Below, piece after piece: positions 44,250-53,722 of a stretch of 64,000 nt of DNA (position 1 is its first letter; each line of letters opens with the position of its first letter). A program made the position numbers and the translations under genes. A model generated the notes under the pieces. That model was not told where the DNA came from. It was given only the letters and a program-made list of their open reading frames with translations, and made no database searches. Source of the DNA: Bryobacteraceae bacterium (GTDB taxonomy: Bacteria > Acidobacteriota > Terriglobia > Bryobacterales > Bryobacteraceae); NCBI GenBank assembly GCA_026129905.1, contig JAHCHE010000030.1, positions 1 to 64,000 of the forward strand. Direction: 5' to 3'.

Positions 44250-44640
44250 AGGCGAACGGCGTTTCCAATCATAACCGATCCCCACGGGTCTTTCCTGGGC
44301 CGGGACGAGCGTAAGGGGGTGTCAATACCCGCAAAAGGGTGAAACGGACCTGGATAGCACTCGTGACGATTTGCGCTACATCTCACATTTTAAAGGGCTG
44401 ACTAGTACGATAAGTACTAACCCGGGGCGCTAGGGATACTTTCCACTAGTCAAGGAGATGATTTGCGGATAAACTGGGAAGGAACATGTAGGTCGCCTGA
44501 CACCGGCGAGAGCCTACCTACGATGCCGCTTGGAAGACCGAAAAGGGGGAGGAGTGACCACGGGCGGCACGAAAATGACCGGTGGGAGGTGCGGCCATGC
44601 GCAATCGTGATGTAGAGGGTCAACTCCGTCTAGCGAGAGA
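44250..44640. promoter_or_regulatory. Intergenic leader region before the glycosyltransferase gene
   Basis: 391 bases without a convincing long gene. It contains nested palindromes: GACTAGT (44400-44406) with ACTAGTC (44445-44451), and inside them TAGTAC-GATAA-GTACTA (44403-44419). A hairpin with 5+5 paired bases spans 44488-44517. A 23-codon ORF (44597-44668) has GGGAGG ahead of its ATG and runs into the glycosyltransferase start, so translational coupling is possible. The glycosyltransferase GTG itself lacks a good Shine-Dalgarno. No known riboswitch was recognised. Confidence 0.45.
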
Positions 44641-46011
44641 GTGTCGACACTACCGACGATTTCCGTAATCATACCTGCGCACAACTCTGCTGCTCAGCTT
44701 CGAGAATGCCTCGCAGCTCTTGCGGCGTCCACCGTTGAGCCGTTCGAGATCATCGTCGCCGACGATGGTTCCACCGACGAGTGCGAGGAGGTTGCTCGCC
44801 GGCACGGCGCACGGGTGGTCCCGACCGGAAAGAGATCCGGTCCCGCCTGCGCCCGTAACAAGGGTGCGAAGGAAGCCAAAGGAGAGATCCTCTTCTTTCT
44901 GGACTCCGACGTGTGCGTGCACACCGACACGGTGGAGCGGATGGCTGATCGTTTTGCCAGGGATCCGGCGCTGGATGCGCTAATCGGATCCTACGACGAC
45001 TCGCCGAGTTGTCAGGATTTCCTTTCGCAGTACAAGAACCTGATGCACGCGTTTGTGCATCACAAAGCAAGCCAACGGGCCTGCACCTTTTGGAGCGGTT
45101 GCGGCGCCATCCGCAAACGCGTCTTCGAGCAGTTCAACGGGTTTGACGAGTCGTACAAGCGGCCGGCCATCGAGGACATCGAGTTGGGGTACCGCCTGCA
45201 CGGCGACGGGCGAAAGATGGAACTCGACCCGGACGTGCAGGTCAAGCACCTGAAGCGGTGGAGCTTCTGGGGCCTTGTGAAGACCGACATCCTTTATCGC
45301 GGCATCCCGTGGACGGAACTCATCCTGCGCGACCGGCACATGCCCAACGACCTGAACGTCCAACTCAGCCAGCGGGTGAGCGTCGCGCTCGCGTTTCTGC
45401 TGTGCGGGATGTCCCTCTTCGGCGCCATCTGGTGGCGGGGATTGTTCCTGACGCCGCTATTCGCCATTCTCTTCCTGGTCCTCGGCCGCTACTGGGTCGA
45501 GTTCGCGGATTGGAAGGAGCGCAAGGCGGGATTGTTGTGGACGGCGGCCATCGTTGGCGTAATTATCGTCACGGCGCACTTCCACAACATGCACGTTCTC
45601 ATTCCGCCGCTTGGCCTGGGTTACGTCCTGCTGCTGGTGCGCCACCGCTACCAGTATCGTTCGCACGGCTGGGTGTACCTGTCGATCCTGCTGGCGGCCA
45701 CCTTCACCGCGCTCTGCATCTTCTCGTTCATCTACGTCCCGTGGCACTACTTCGTGTTCAGCGTAATCCTGGTGTTTCTTGCCGTGGTGCTGTTGAATAC
45801 GCAGTTCTACCTCTTCCTGGCGGAAAAGCGCGGAGGATTCTTTGCGCTGGCGGCGATCCCGTTCCACCTGCTCTACCACTTCTACAACGGCGTGTCGTTC
45901 CTGGCAGGAACAGGGCGCTACCTCTGGAAGCACAAGCGGCTGTTCGGCGAGCGCAAGGCCGTACCCGGAGTGACGGCGCCGACCGGGCCCACGACGGGCC
46001 AAACGCTGTAG
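44641..46011 (+). CDS. Membrane glycosyltransferase, family 2
   Basis: 456 residues from GTG 44641. The GT-A domain (about 1-235) begins ISVIIPAHNSAAQLRECL and shows IVADDGSTDE, the DxD-type FLDSDVCV and GFDESYKRPAIEDIELGYRL with the catalytic Glu-Asp. The second half has about six membrane helices, so it works at the inner membrane with a nucleotide sugar and a lipid-linked acceptor, as in exopolysaccharide or glycolipid synthesis. It is alone on its strand for 390 bases upstream; the sugar-degradation operon begins 108 bases later and is probably separate. Acceptor unknown. Confidence 0.88.
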   Translation: MSTLPTISVIIPAHNSAAQLRECLAALAASTVEPFEIIVADDGSTDECEEVARRHGARVVPTGKRSGPACARNKGAKEAKGEILFFLDSDVCVHTDTVERMADRFARDPALDALIGSYDDSPSCQDFLSQYKNLMHAFVHHKASQRACTFWSGCGAIRKRVFEQFNGFDESYKRPAIEDIELGYRLHGDGRKMELDPDVQVKHLKRWSFWGLVKTDILYRGIPWTELILRDRHMPNDLNVQLSQRVSVALAFLLCGMSLFGAIWWRGLFLTPLFAILFLVLGRYWVEFADWKERKAGLLWTAAIVGVIIVTAHFHNMHVLIPPLGLGYVLLLVRHRYQYRSHGWVYLSILLAATFTALCIFSFIYVPWHYFVFSVILVFLAVVLLNTQFYLFLAEKRGGFFALAAIPFHLLYHFYNGVSFLAGTGRYLWKHKRLFGERKAVPGVTAPTGPTTGQTL

Positions 46012-46119
46012 CGTTCTCGGGGGCTCCGCCGGGGCGCCCCGCGGCAGTTGCGCGAGCACAGGCCGTTCCAGCCCCGCTCAACGTGGTTATCCTTGGACAT
46101 GGACGTCCGAGGAACCCAG

Positions 46120-48264
46120 ATGAATCGACGAGAGTTTGTCACCGGCGCGGCCGCCGGCGCCCTGGCCGTCAACGCCGCTCCGGCCTCCGGCGCATCCGGA
46201 TGGTTCGATCGTCCGATGCGGTGGGCCCAGCTTACGCTGGTGGAAAACGATCCCGCCCAGTACGATCCCCGGTTCTGGCTTGACTATTTCAAACGCACTC
46301 ATTCCGACGCCGTGTGCCTGAGCGCGGGCGGCTGCGTCGCCTACTACCCGACGAAGATCCCCCTGCACCATCGCAGCGCGTGGATGCAGGACGCCGATCC
46401 GTTCGGCGAACTTGCGGCGGCCTGCCGCAAGCTGGGCATGGTGGTGGTCGCCCGCACCGATCCGCACTCGGTTCTTCAGGAGGCGCGCGACGCGCATCCG
46501 GAGTGGATCGCCGTGGACGCCGAGGGCAACATGCGGCGGCACTGGGCGACCCCGGGCCGCTGGGTTACCTGCGCCCTGGGACCCTACAACTTCGAGTTCA
46601 TGACGGAAGTGACCAAGGAGATCGCGACCCTGTACAAGGTGGACGCGATCTTCTCGAACCGCTGGGCGGGCTCCGGAATGTGCTATTGCGAGAGCTGCCG
46701 GCGCAACTTCAAGGCGGCTTCCGGCATGGATTTGCCGCGGACCAACAATCCCCAGGATCCCGCCCGCCGCGCCCATATCGTCTGGCGGCAGCAACGGCTC
46801 TTCGAGCTTTGGACGCTCTGGGATTCCGAAATCCGCAAGATCAACCCGGATGCCTGCTTCATCGCCAATTCGGGCGGCGGCGCGCTGAGCGACCTGGACA
46901 TGAAAACCATCGGCGAGCGCGCGCCCATCATGTTCGCGGACCGACAGGCCCGCCGCGGGCTTTCCGCTCCGTGGAGCAACGGCAAAAACGGCAAGGAATA
47001 TCGCGCGACGATGGGACACAAGCCCATCGGGGGCATCTTCAGCGTTGGGGTCGAAGAGCGCTACCGCTGGAAGGACTCGGTGCAGAGCGAAGCGGAGATC
47101 CGTCTGTGGGTCGCCGACGGTACGGCCAACGGCTTGCGCCCGTGGTTCACCAAGTTCGCCGGGGCCCTGCACGACAAGCGGTGGCTGAAGCCGGTGGAGG
47201 AGATCTACGGCTGGCACCAGCGGAACGAAAAGTACCTGCGCAACACCGAGCCGCTGGCGCGCGTGGCCATGGTCTATTCGCAGCAGACGGCGACGTTCTA
47301 TGGCGCCGAACGCGCCGTCCAGAAGGTGGAGGACCACACGCTCGGCTTCTACCAGGCGCTGATCGAGGCCCGCATCCCGTTCGAGATGGCGCACGACAAG
47401 CTGCTGGACGCCGGAAACATCGACCGGTTCAAGGTCCTGATCCTTCCCAATATCGCCGCGCTGTCGGATTCCCAATGCGAGCAGCTTCGCCAGTACGTGA
47501 AGCGCGGCGGCAGCATCGTGGCCACGTTCGAGACGTCGCTCTACAACGAGTGGGGCGAGCGGCGGAACGAATTCGGCATCGACGATCTGTTCGGCGTTTC
47601 GTTTCGGGGGCGCACGGAAGGGCCGATGCAGAATTCGTACCTGAACCTGGAGAAGCCGCACCCCATCCTCGCCGGACTGGAGGACGCCGAACGGATCATA
47701 AACGGCGCTTACCGGCTGGACGTGAAGCCCGCCGCCGACTTCCCGAGCCGCCCGTTGACGCTGGTTCCTTCCTATCCCGACCTGCCGATGGAGGAGGTCT
47801 ACCCGCGGATTCCCAAAACGGACATCGCCGAGGTCTACCTGCGGGAACTCGGCCAAAGCCGGATCGCGTATTTTCCGTGGGACATCGACCGGACGTTTTG
47901 GGAAGCCCTGTGCGTCGACCACGGAAAGCTACTGGCGAACGCCGTGCGTTGGGCCGCCAACGAAGATCAGCCCGCGACGGTGACCGGACCCGGCGTACTG
48001 GACGTGACCGTATGGCGTCAGAAGGACTCCATGACCGTTCATCTGGTGAACCTGACGAACCCCATGATGATGAAAGGCCCCGTCAGGGAGCTGATCCCGG
48101 TGGGACCGCAACGCGTCCGGGTGCGGCTGCCCGAGGGTAAGAAGCCGGCGAAAGTCCAGCTTCTTACGGCGGGCGGTACGGTCAACGCGCGTCAATCGGG
48201 CGCCTACCTCGAGTTGACTGTCCCGTCGATCCTGGCCCACGAAGTCGTCGCGATCGACCTGTAG
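46120..48264 (+). CDS. Tat-exported glycosidase-like protein (beta-galactosidase-trimerisation type)
   Basis: 714 residues. MNRREFVTGAAAGALAVNAA is a twin-arginine leader. About 30-400 looks like a TIM-barrel glycosidase (QYDPRFWLDYFKRTHSDAV, DAIFSNRWAGSGMCYC, CESCRRNF). About 430-620 resembles the trimerisation/glutamine-amidotransferase-like domain of GH42-type enzymes (VLILPNIAALSDSQCEQLRQYV, KRGGSIVATFETSLYNE). A beta-rich end follows (VTVWRQKDSMTVHLVNLTNP). I cannot identify a catalytic pair with certainty. ATG 46120 follows GAGGA at good spacing; longer frames upstream lack the leader at the N-terminus. It is first of a tight six-gene operon. Confidence 0.78.
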   Translation: MNRREFVTGAAAGALAVNAAPASGASGWFDRPMRWAQLTLVENDPAQYDPRFWLDYFKRTHSDAVCLSAGGCVAYYPTKIPLHHRSAWMQDADPFGELAAACRKLGMVVVARTDPHSVLQEARDAHPEWIAVDAEGNMRRHWATPGRWVTCALGPYNFEFMTEVTKEIATLYKVDAIFSNRWAGSGMCYCESCRRNFKAASGMDLPRTNNPQDPARRAHIVWRQQRLFELWTLWDSEIRKINPDACFIANSGGGALSDLDMKTIGERAPIMFADRQARRGLSAPWSNGKNGKEYRATMGHKPIGGIFSVGVEERYRWKDSVQSEAEIRLWVADGTANGLRPWFTKFAGALHDKRWLKPVEEIYGWHQRNEKYLRNTEPLARVAMVYSQQTATFYGAERAVQKVEDHTLGFYQALIEARIPFEMAHDKLLDAGNIDRFKVLILPNIAALSDSQCEQLRQYVKRGGSIVATFETSLYNEWGERRNEFGIDDLFGVSFRGRTEGPMQNSYLNLEKPHPILAGLEDAERIINGAYRLDVKPAADFPSRPLTLVPSYPDLPMEEVYPRIPKTDIAEVYLRELGQSRIAYFPWDIDRTFWEALCVDHGKLLANAVRWAANEDQPATVTGPGVLDVTVWRQKDSMTVHLVNLTNPMMMKGPVRELIPVGPQRVRVRLPEGKKPAKVQLLTAGGTVNARQSGAYLELTVPSILAHEVVAIDL

Positions 48265-48274
48265 TAGCCCCTGG

Positions 48275-49117
48275 ATGAAGCAGGTATTGATCCTGGGCTG
48301 CGGCTATACCGGCCGTCGGGTGGCGTTGAGGCTGCTCGACCGCGGAATTCCGGTTGTGGCCACCACGCGGAACCCGTCCAAGCTCGAGGCGATCGCGGCC
48401 CGTGGCGCAACGGTGATCCGCGTGGATGTGCTCGATCCGGGGACGCTTGGCGCGCTTCGGGTTCACGCCGCCGACGGTGCGGCGGTGGTTCATTCCATTC
48501 CGGTGATCGAGACGGCGGCGGGGCTGTTGGACCCGACGCCCGCCCTGCTTGAGGCGCTCCAGAGGCGGCCGTCGCGCATGGTCTATCTCTCCACCACGGG
48601 CGTGTACGGCGTGGCGACCGACGTGGACGAAAACACCGCGCCCTCGCCGGCGAACGAAAGCGACCGGCTGCGAATCGCCGCGGAACAGGCCGTCGCCTCC
48701 GGAGGGTGGTCGGCGCTGACCCTGCGGCCGGCCGCCATCTACGGCCCCGGGCGCGGCGTGCACGAATCGATCCGGCGCGCCCGTTACCGCTTGGTGGGCG
48801 ATGGCGGCAACTACGTCAGCCGTATCCACGTGGATGATCTCGCGGCGATCGTGGAGGCCGCGCTGTTCTCTTCGATTACGGGCGCCTATCCGGTCGCGGA
48901 CGACGAGCCTTCCACCGCGCTGGAAATGGCGCGGTTTTGCGCGGAACTGACAGGCGCGCCGCTGCCGCCATCCGTGGGCACGCACGACGTTCATCACACC
49001 CGCCGCGCGAACCGGCGGGTGGACGGCCGGGCGATTCTGCGGCTGCTCGGCGTCCGCCTGCTATTCCCGTCGTACAGAACGGGCGTTCCGGCCTCGCTCC
49101 AGGCCCCGGTGCTATAA
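48275..49117 (+). CDS. NAD(P)-dependent epimerase/dehydratase-like protein (extended SDR)
   Basis: 280 residues. The Rossmann loop GCGYTGRR (8-15) follows a single strand, STTGVYG carries the Ser/Thr and Tyr region, and RPAAIYGPGRG is the conserved segment after the active site. The classical YxxxK is not evident, as in the YeeZ-like branch, so catalytic activity is uncertain. It begins 10 bases after the glycosidase-like gene and ends seven bases before the GH20 gene. A role in modifying a released sugar is inferred from context. Confidence 0.83.
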   Translation: MKQVLILGCGYTGRRVALRLLDRGIPVVATTRNPSKLEAIAARGATVIRVDVLDPGTLGALRVHAADGAAVVHSIPVIETAAGLLDPTPALLEALQRRPSRMVYLSTTGVYGVATDVDENTAPSPANESDRLRIAAEQAVASGGWSALTLRPAAIYGPGRGVHESIRRARYRLVGDGGNYVSRIHVDDLAAIVEAALFSSITGAYPVADDEPSTALEMARFCAELTGAPLPPSVGTHDVHHTRRANRRVDGRAILRLLGVRLLFPSYRTGVPASLQAPVL

Positions 49118-49124
49118 CACAGGA

Positions 49125-51326
49125 ATGCGATTTTCCGTCCTGTTGGCGTGCCTGGCCCTTCCCGCCGGCGCGCAAGAAGTCAGCGAGCTGTTTCTGCGAG
49201 GCTACTCCGTCATCCCGGCGCCCCAGCGCGTCCAACTCGAGCCGGGCGAGGTCGTCTTCGGCCCGGACTGGCGCATCGATGCGCCGCGCGACGGCATTGC
49301 CGTCCGAAGCCTGATCGCGGATGCGGCAAGTTTTCACATGATTGCGCTCGATCGGGGCGCCGGGGCGGGGAAGAGGGTGCGGCTGGCGGTACAACCGGGA
49401 ACGGTCTCCACCGGCCTCGACGCCGAGATCGACAAGCAGGCTTACCGTCTGCGCATCGCCGATCGCGAGATCGAGATCGCAGGCAACGGCGATCCGGGCC
49501 TTTTTTACGGCGTCCAGACGCTTCTACAGTTGTTGAAGCGGGATTCCGCCGGAAGACTCGTCCTGCCGCGGGGAACTATCGAAGACTGGCCCCGCCTCCA
49601 GCTCCGTTTCCTGCACTGGGACACCAAGCACCACCAGGACCGCATGGAGACCTTGAAGCGCTACCTGGATTGGACAGCCCGGTTCAAGGCGAACATGATC
49701 GGGTTCGAGCTGGAGGACAAGTTCGAGTACCCATCGCACCCGGCGATCGGCGCGCCCGGGGCGTTCACCACGGCGGAACTGCAGGAAATCGTCGACTACG
49801 GACTGGAGCGCCATATCCAGGTAGTCCCGGTTGTCCAGGCCCCGGCGCACATGGCGTACGTGCTGAAGCACCCGGAATTCGCCCGCCTGCGCGCCGACGG
49901 CAACAACTACCAGAGCGCGATGTGCGACCCGCAAACGTACGACCTGATCTTTTCGATGTATGACGACGTGATTAAGGCGACGAAAGGCGTCGATTATTTC
50001 TATGTTTCCACCGACGAGGTCTATTACGCGGGCATTGATTGCCAAAAAACCTACAACGACGAAAATCGCAGCCTGATGTGGGTGGATTTCACCCGGAGGG
50101 CTACCGATTTTATGACGAAGCGCGGCCGGCGGCCCCTGGCATGGGTGGAATATCCCCTGCTGCCCGAACACGCCGGGATGCTGCCGCCGGCGCTCATCGA
50201 CGGGGTTATCGGGGAAGAAGAATACCTGGAGGCGGAAAATCGGCTCGGCATGCGGCAAATGGCGTATGTGTCGATGCAAGGCGCGGAGTTTCTGTTCCCG
50301 CAGAGCCTGCCGCACGCGGGCGCGCGCGGATTCTCCGCGGGCCATCTGCAAAGCGCTTTCGAGAGTATCCGTAACGGCCGCCACTGGCGAGGCAAGCCAA
50401 TCGGCGTGTTCGGCGCGGCCTGGGACGATTCCGGGCTTCACAACGAAACGTTCTGGCTGGGCTGGTCCGCCGTCGCGCAATGGGGCTGGAACCCGGGCGC
50501 CGCGCGGCCTGAGCAGCACGTAGCGGATTTCATGAAGGTCTACTACGGGCCAGGCGCCGCGGGGCTGACCGAGGTCTACCGCTCGATGCAGCGGCAGGCG
50601 GACGAGTGGCAGCGGACCTGGGACCTGGTTGTCTCGAAGGCGCGTGAGCCCGGCTACGGGAATTCGTACGGGAAGGGAATCGGGACAACGCGCTACGACC
50701 AGACGCTGGACCCGCCGCCGCTGCCAGCCATGCCGGATCTGGAAATAAAGGCGGCGTTCGGCGATAAATATGCTACGTACCTGGCCGAAAATCGACATCG
50801 AATGCTGGAAAATGACGCGCTTGTCACCTCGCTGTATGAAAATATCCTCCGCGTGGATCGCAACCGGTACAACCTCGAAGTCTACCTCGCGCTGGCGCGG
50901 TTCATGGGGCATCACTGGGCGCTGCTCGACGGTCTGCACGGCGCCGAGCGCGCGATGGCCCGGGCCGCCGAGAGCGCGCGGAACGGCAAGCCGGAGGAAG
51001 CGGTCGGCAACCTGGTGGGGGCGCACAATCGCGTCGGCCGAATGCAGAAGGATGGCGAGCGGATCTTCGGCGAGCTGACACGGGTCTTTGAGAAAAGCCG
51101 CCTCCCCAAGGGCCTCTCCGCCGGAGGCAGGAAGTTCGTGCACGTGCTTGACGACACGAAGGATCACTGGGCCGACCGTACGCCGGACCTCGGCTACATG
51201 ATGGCGCCGGAACGAAGCATCGGCCTCGAAGCCTGGCAGAAGCGGCTTGGCGAGGTCATCCAGGCGTATGCGAAGCGGCACAACGTCCCGGTAAAGGGAC
51301 TCGGCGAGGCGCGGCTGGAGGAATGA
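49125..51326 (+). CDS. Secreted glycoside hydrolase family 20 (beta-N-acetylhexosaminidase-like)
   Basis: 733 residues. The signal peptide RFSVLLACLALPAGA is followed by a GH20b domain (about 28-150; VIPAPQRVQLEPGEVVF, FYGVQTLLQLL). The catalytic barrel opens with IEDWPRLQLRFLHWD, and the Asp297-Glu298 pair in YVSTDEVYY fits the substrate-assisted GH20 mechanism. The usual HxGGDE has become VSTDE, so specificity may be unusual. The last 200 residues are helical. It releases terminal amino sugars, probably in the periplasm. CAGGA precedes ATG 49125. The gene is immediately followed by the kelch gene. Confidence 0.85.
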   Translation: MRFSVLLACLALPAGAQEVSELFLRGYSVIPAPQRVQLEPGEVVFGPDWRIDAPRDGIAVRSLIADAASFHMIALDRGAGAGKRVRLAVQPGTVSTGLDAEIDKQAYRLRIADREIEIAGNGDPGLFYGVQTLLQLLKRDSAGRLVLPRGTIEDWPRLQLRFLHWDTKHHQDRMETLKRYLDWTARFKANMIGFELEDKFEYPSHPAIGAPGAFTTAELQEIVDYGLERHIQVVPVVQAPAHMAYVLKHPEFARLRADGNNYQSAMCDPQTYDLIFSMYDDVIKATKGVDYFYVSTDEVYYAGIDCQKTYNDENRSLMWVDFTRRATDFMTKRGRRPLAWVEYPLLPEHAGMLPPALIDGVIGEEEYLEAENRLGMRQMAYVSMQGAEFLFPQSLPHAGARGFSAGHLQSAFESIRNGRHWRGKPIGVFGAAWDDSGLHNETFWLGWSAVAQWGWNPGAARPEQHVADFMKVYYGPGAAGLTEVYRSMQRQADEWQRTWDLVVSKAREPGYGNSYGKGIGTTRYDQTLDPPPLPAMPDLEIKAAFGDKYATYLAENRHRMLENDALVTSLYENILRVDRNRYNLEVYLALARFMGHHWALLDGLHGAERAMARAAESARNGKPEEAVGNLVGAHNRVGRMQKDGERIFGELTRVFEKSRLPKGLSAGGRKFVHVLDDTKDHWADRTPDLGYMMAPERSIGLEAWQKRLGEVIQAYAKRHNVPVKGLGEARLEE

Positions 51327-53720
51327 GTGCGGACCGCAACCGTCTTTCTATTTCTTTGTTGTTCTCTGGCGCCGGCGGCCGATCTTCCGGCGAACCGGTG
51401 GGTGGAACTCAAAAAGGACGCCGCCGGCGCAAGGCGAGGCAGCGCGATCCGCTATGCCTCCGGCGCCGGCGCCTTCTTCCTGTGGGGCTTCATGAACGCG
51501 GACCCGGACCTCCTCCAGGAACACCCGCTGATGCGCATCCCGGAGTACGACATGGTCTACTTCGATCCCGGAGCGGGCAAGTGGGAAAACCACCTTCCCC
51601 GCGCGTGGGAGGAACCGTGGCGGCGTGAACTACCGCTGGCCTATGTCCCCCGCACATACTCGGGAATCACCACCGGCAGCGAGCGAACGACGCTGCGGGT
51701 CGCGACGGACGAACCGGAGGCCGCCCCGCGGCCGGACCTCAACATCGTCTTCGACCAGGTGGTCTATCGCCCGGAGGACAACTCCCTTTACTACTTCACC
51801 GGCGGTCTGACAGCGAAGTACGACGTGGGCGCCCGCCGCTGGTCGGATCTCGAACCGAAACATTCTCCGCCTCCCGTGCTTGGCGGATCCCTGGCGCACG
51901 ACCCGATTCGCGACGAGATCCTGCTGTTCGGCGGCGGTCACGTGGCGGAGCGGGGCGCGGACGGCGTTCTTCGCGGCGACGCCGGCGCCTGGGTCTACAG
52001 CGTCAAGGGGCGCGACTGGCGGAGACTGCAGCTTCGGCCCGAACCTCGTCCCCGCATGAACGCACGGATGGTCTGCGATACGCGCAACCAGGCTTTGGTG
52101 CTGTTCGGAGGCGATGGGCAGACGCACTACCTCGCCGATACGTGGCTCTTCGACCTGAAGACGCACACGTGGCGACAGTCGAAAGCCGCTGGACCTCCGG
52201 CGCGCGCGGGCCATTTCACCGTATACGACCCCGACACGGGCCTGGTCATCGTCGGAGGAGGGTACAACCGGAACGACCTCGCCGACATGTGGGGGTACGA
52301 CGTCGCGGCCGACAAGTGGCGAAAGCTGCGCGGCGAGGTCCCGGCGGGATTCTACTTGAGCGGGGACATCGCGCCGGAAAAACGCCTGATCCTTCTAGCG
52401 ACGAACACGCGAACCCCGGGCGACCGAATGACGTGCAACATCCTCTTTCCCGTCCGCACCACCTTCGCGTACCGGATCGAGCGCGAGGGCCTGTTCGACG
52501 ACAGCGTCACGCCACAGCGTCAACAGCCGATGCCGAAACGCGCGCCGGAGGAGGCGGCGGGCATGGACCCGGACCCCGTCCGTCGTCAGGCACAGCGCGA
52601 GCGGCTGGAGAAACTGCCCGACAACCACTGGGTGGAACTGCCCGAACCCGGACGAGCGGCGCCGGCGCGTACCTGGGGCAGCGCGACGTTCGACACCGAC
52701 CGCGGGCAGATTCTTTACTGGGGCGGCGGCCACTGCGGCTACGAAGGGAGCGATGTGGACGCCTACGTCGTCGCGGAACACACCTGGCGCGGCGATCCGG
52801 CGCCGGATTTCCCGGAGCGGCTCTGGAACCACGGCGTGCGGCTCGCGGGCGTCACCTTCACCGGCCGGCCCTGGAGCAATCACGGCCGCAAAGTCTACGC
52901 CTACGATCCCACCGGCAAACGGCTCATCGTGGTAGAGCCGGTACGCCTTACCGCCGGCTACGAACCGGAGTGGCTCCGCTCCTATCCATCGAAGCGGCGG
53001 ATGGCGCCGGACGCCGTGGCCGGCGCGGCCTCCTCCTATCGCAAGTTCGTCACCTGGAGTTACGATCCGGACAGCAGGGCCTGGAAGATCGTCGGGCCCG
53101 CTCCGGCCGGCGTCGACACGCTGGTGAGCACGCCTCACGGAGTGGTGGGATTGCCCGTAAACTGGCCCGGACGGTTGAACGATGCCGGCTATCAGCGCCC
53201 CTGGCGAGCATGGCATCCGCCGGAGGACAACGCGCCCTATCTGCTCCGCGGAGACCGCTGGGAGAAACTCGGTGGTCCCGGACCGTCGCCGCAGAATCTC
53301 TACGAGATGACCAGCCTTGCCTACGACAGCAAGCGCGATCAGATTGTGCTCCACGGAGGCGGCGCGCGCCGTGACGAGCTGTGGACGTTCGACATAAAGA
53401 GCGGACGTTGGACGAACCGGCAGCCGAAAGTCATCGGGGCTTCGGACGGCCGGCCTCCGGTCTGCGCCCGCGAGTCCGTCTACATTCCAGGCGCGGACGT
53501 CGTACTCAGCTACGGGCCGCCGCTCTGGGTCTACAGCCCTTCGGAAAACTCGTGGCGGCCGCTGGATCTGCCCGTCAACGGCGACCCGCAATTGCACGAG
53601 CGCGCCTCGCAGAACCGGGCCATGGTCTACGACCCGGCGCGCAATCTCGTCTTTCTGGTGCTCGGCGGGCGAGGGGACACCGGCATCGCGTCGGTTTTCG
53701 CGTTACGATACCGGCAATAG
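51327..53720 (+). CDS. Secreted kelch-type beta-propeller protein
   Basis: 797 residues from GTG 51327, directly after the GH20 stop, with GGAGGA six bases ahead. A signal peptide (TATVFLFLCCSLAPAA) is followed by repeated kelch-like blades: EILLFGGGHV, ALVLFGGDGQ with LADTWLFDLKTHTW, GLVIVGGGYN with LADMWGYDVAADKW, ILYWGGGHCGY and IVLHGGGARRDELWTFD. Two propellers are plausible given the length. Such proteins bind glycans or act as lyases or oxidases in some families; no catalytic site is obvious. Position in the operon suggests glycan binding. Confidence 0.78.
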   Translation: MRTATVFLFLCCSLAPAADLPANRWVELKKDAAGARRGSAIRYASGAGAFFLWGFMNADPDLLQEHPLMRIPEYDMVYFDPGAGKWENHLPRAWEEPWRRELPLAYVPRTYSGITTGSERTTLRVATDEPEAAPRPDLNIVFDQVVYRPEDNSLYYFTGGLTAKYDVGARRWSDLEPKHSPPPVLGGSLAHDPIRDEILLFGGGHVAERGADGVLRGDAGAWVYSVKGRDWRRLQLRPEPRPRMNARMVCDTRNQALVLFGGDGQTHYLADTWLFDLKTHTWRQSKAAGPPARAGHFTVYDPDTGLVIVGGGYNRNDLADMWGYDVAADKWRKLRGEVPAGFYLSGDIAPEKRLILLATNTRTPGDRMTCNILFPVRTTFAYRIEREGLFDDSVTPQRQQPMPKRAPEEAAGMDPDPVRRQAQRERLEKLPDNHWVELPEPGRAAPARTWGSATFDTDRGQILYWGGGHCGYEGSDVDAYVVAEHTWRGDPAPDFPERLWNHGVRLAGVTFTGRPWSNHGRKVYAYDPTGKRLIVVEPVRLTAGYEPEWLRSYPSKRRMAPDAVAGAASSYRKFVTWSYDPDSRAWKIVGPAPAGVDTLVSTPHGVVGLPVNWPGRLNDAGYQRPWRAWHPPEDNAPYLLRGDRWEKLGGPGPSPQNLYEMTSLAYDSKRDQIVLHGGGARRDELWTFDIKSGRWTNRQPKVIGASDGRPPVCARESVYIPGADVVLSYGPPLWVYSPSENSWRPLDLPVNGDPQLHERASQNRAMVYDPARNLVFLVLGGRGDTGIASVFALRYRQ

Positions 53721-53722
53721 CC

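Noticed and set aside
44341-44400. Possible sigma54 promoter (GG...TTGC) before the glycosyltransferase
   Set aside because: No GG-N10-GC pair with the required spacing could be placed, and no sigma54 activator gene is adjacent.
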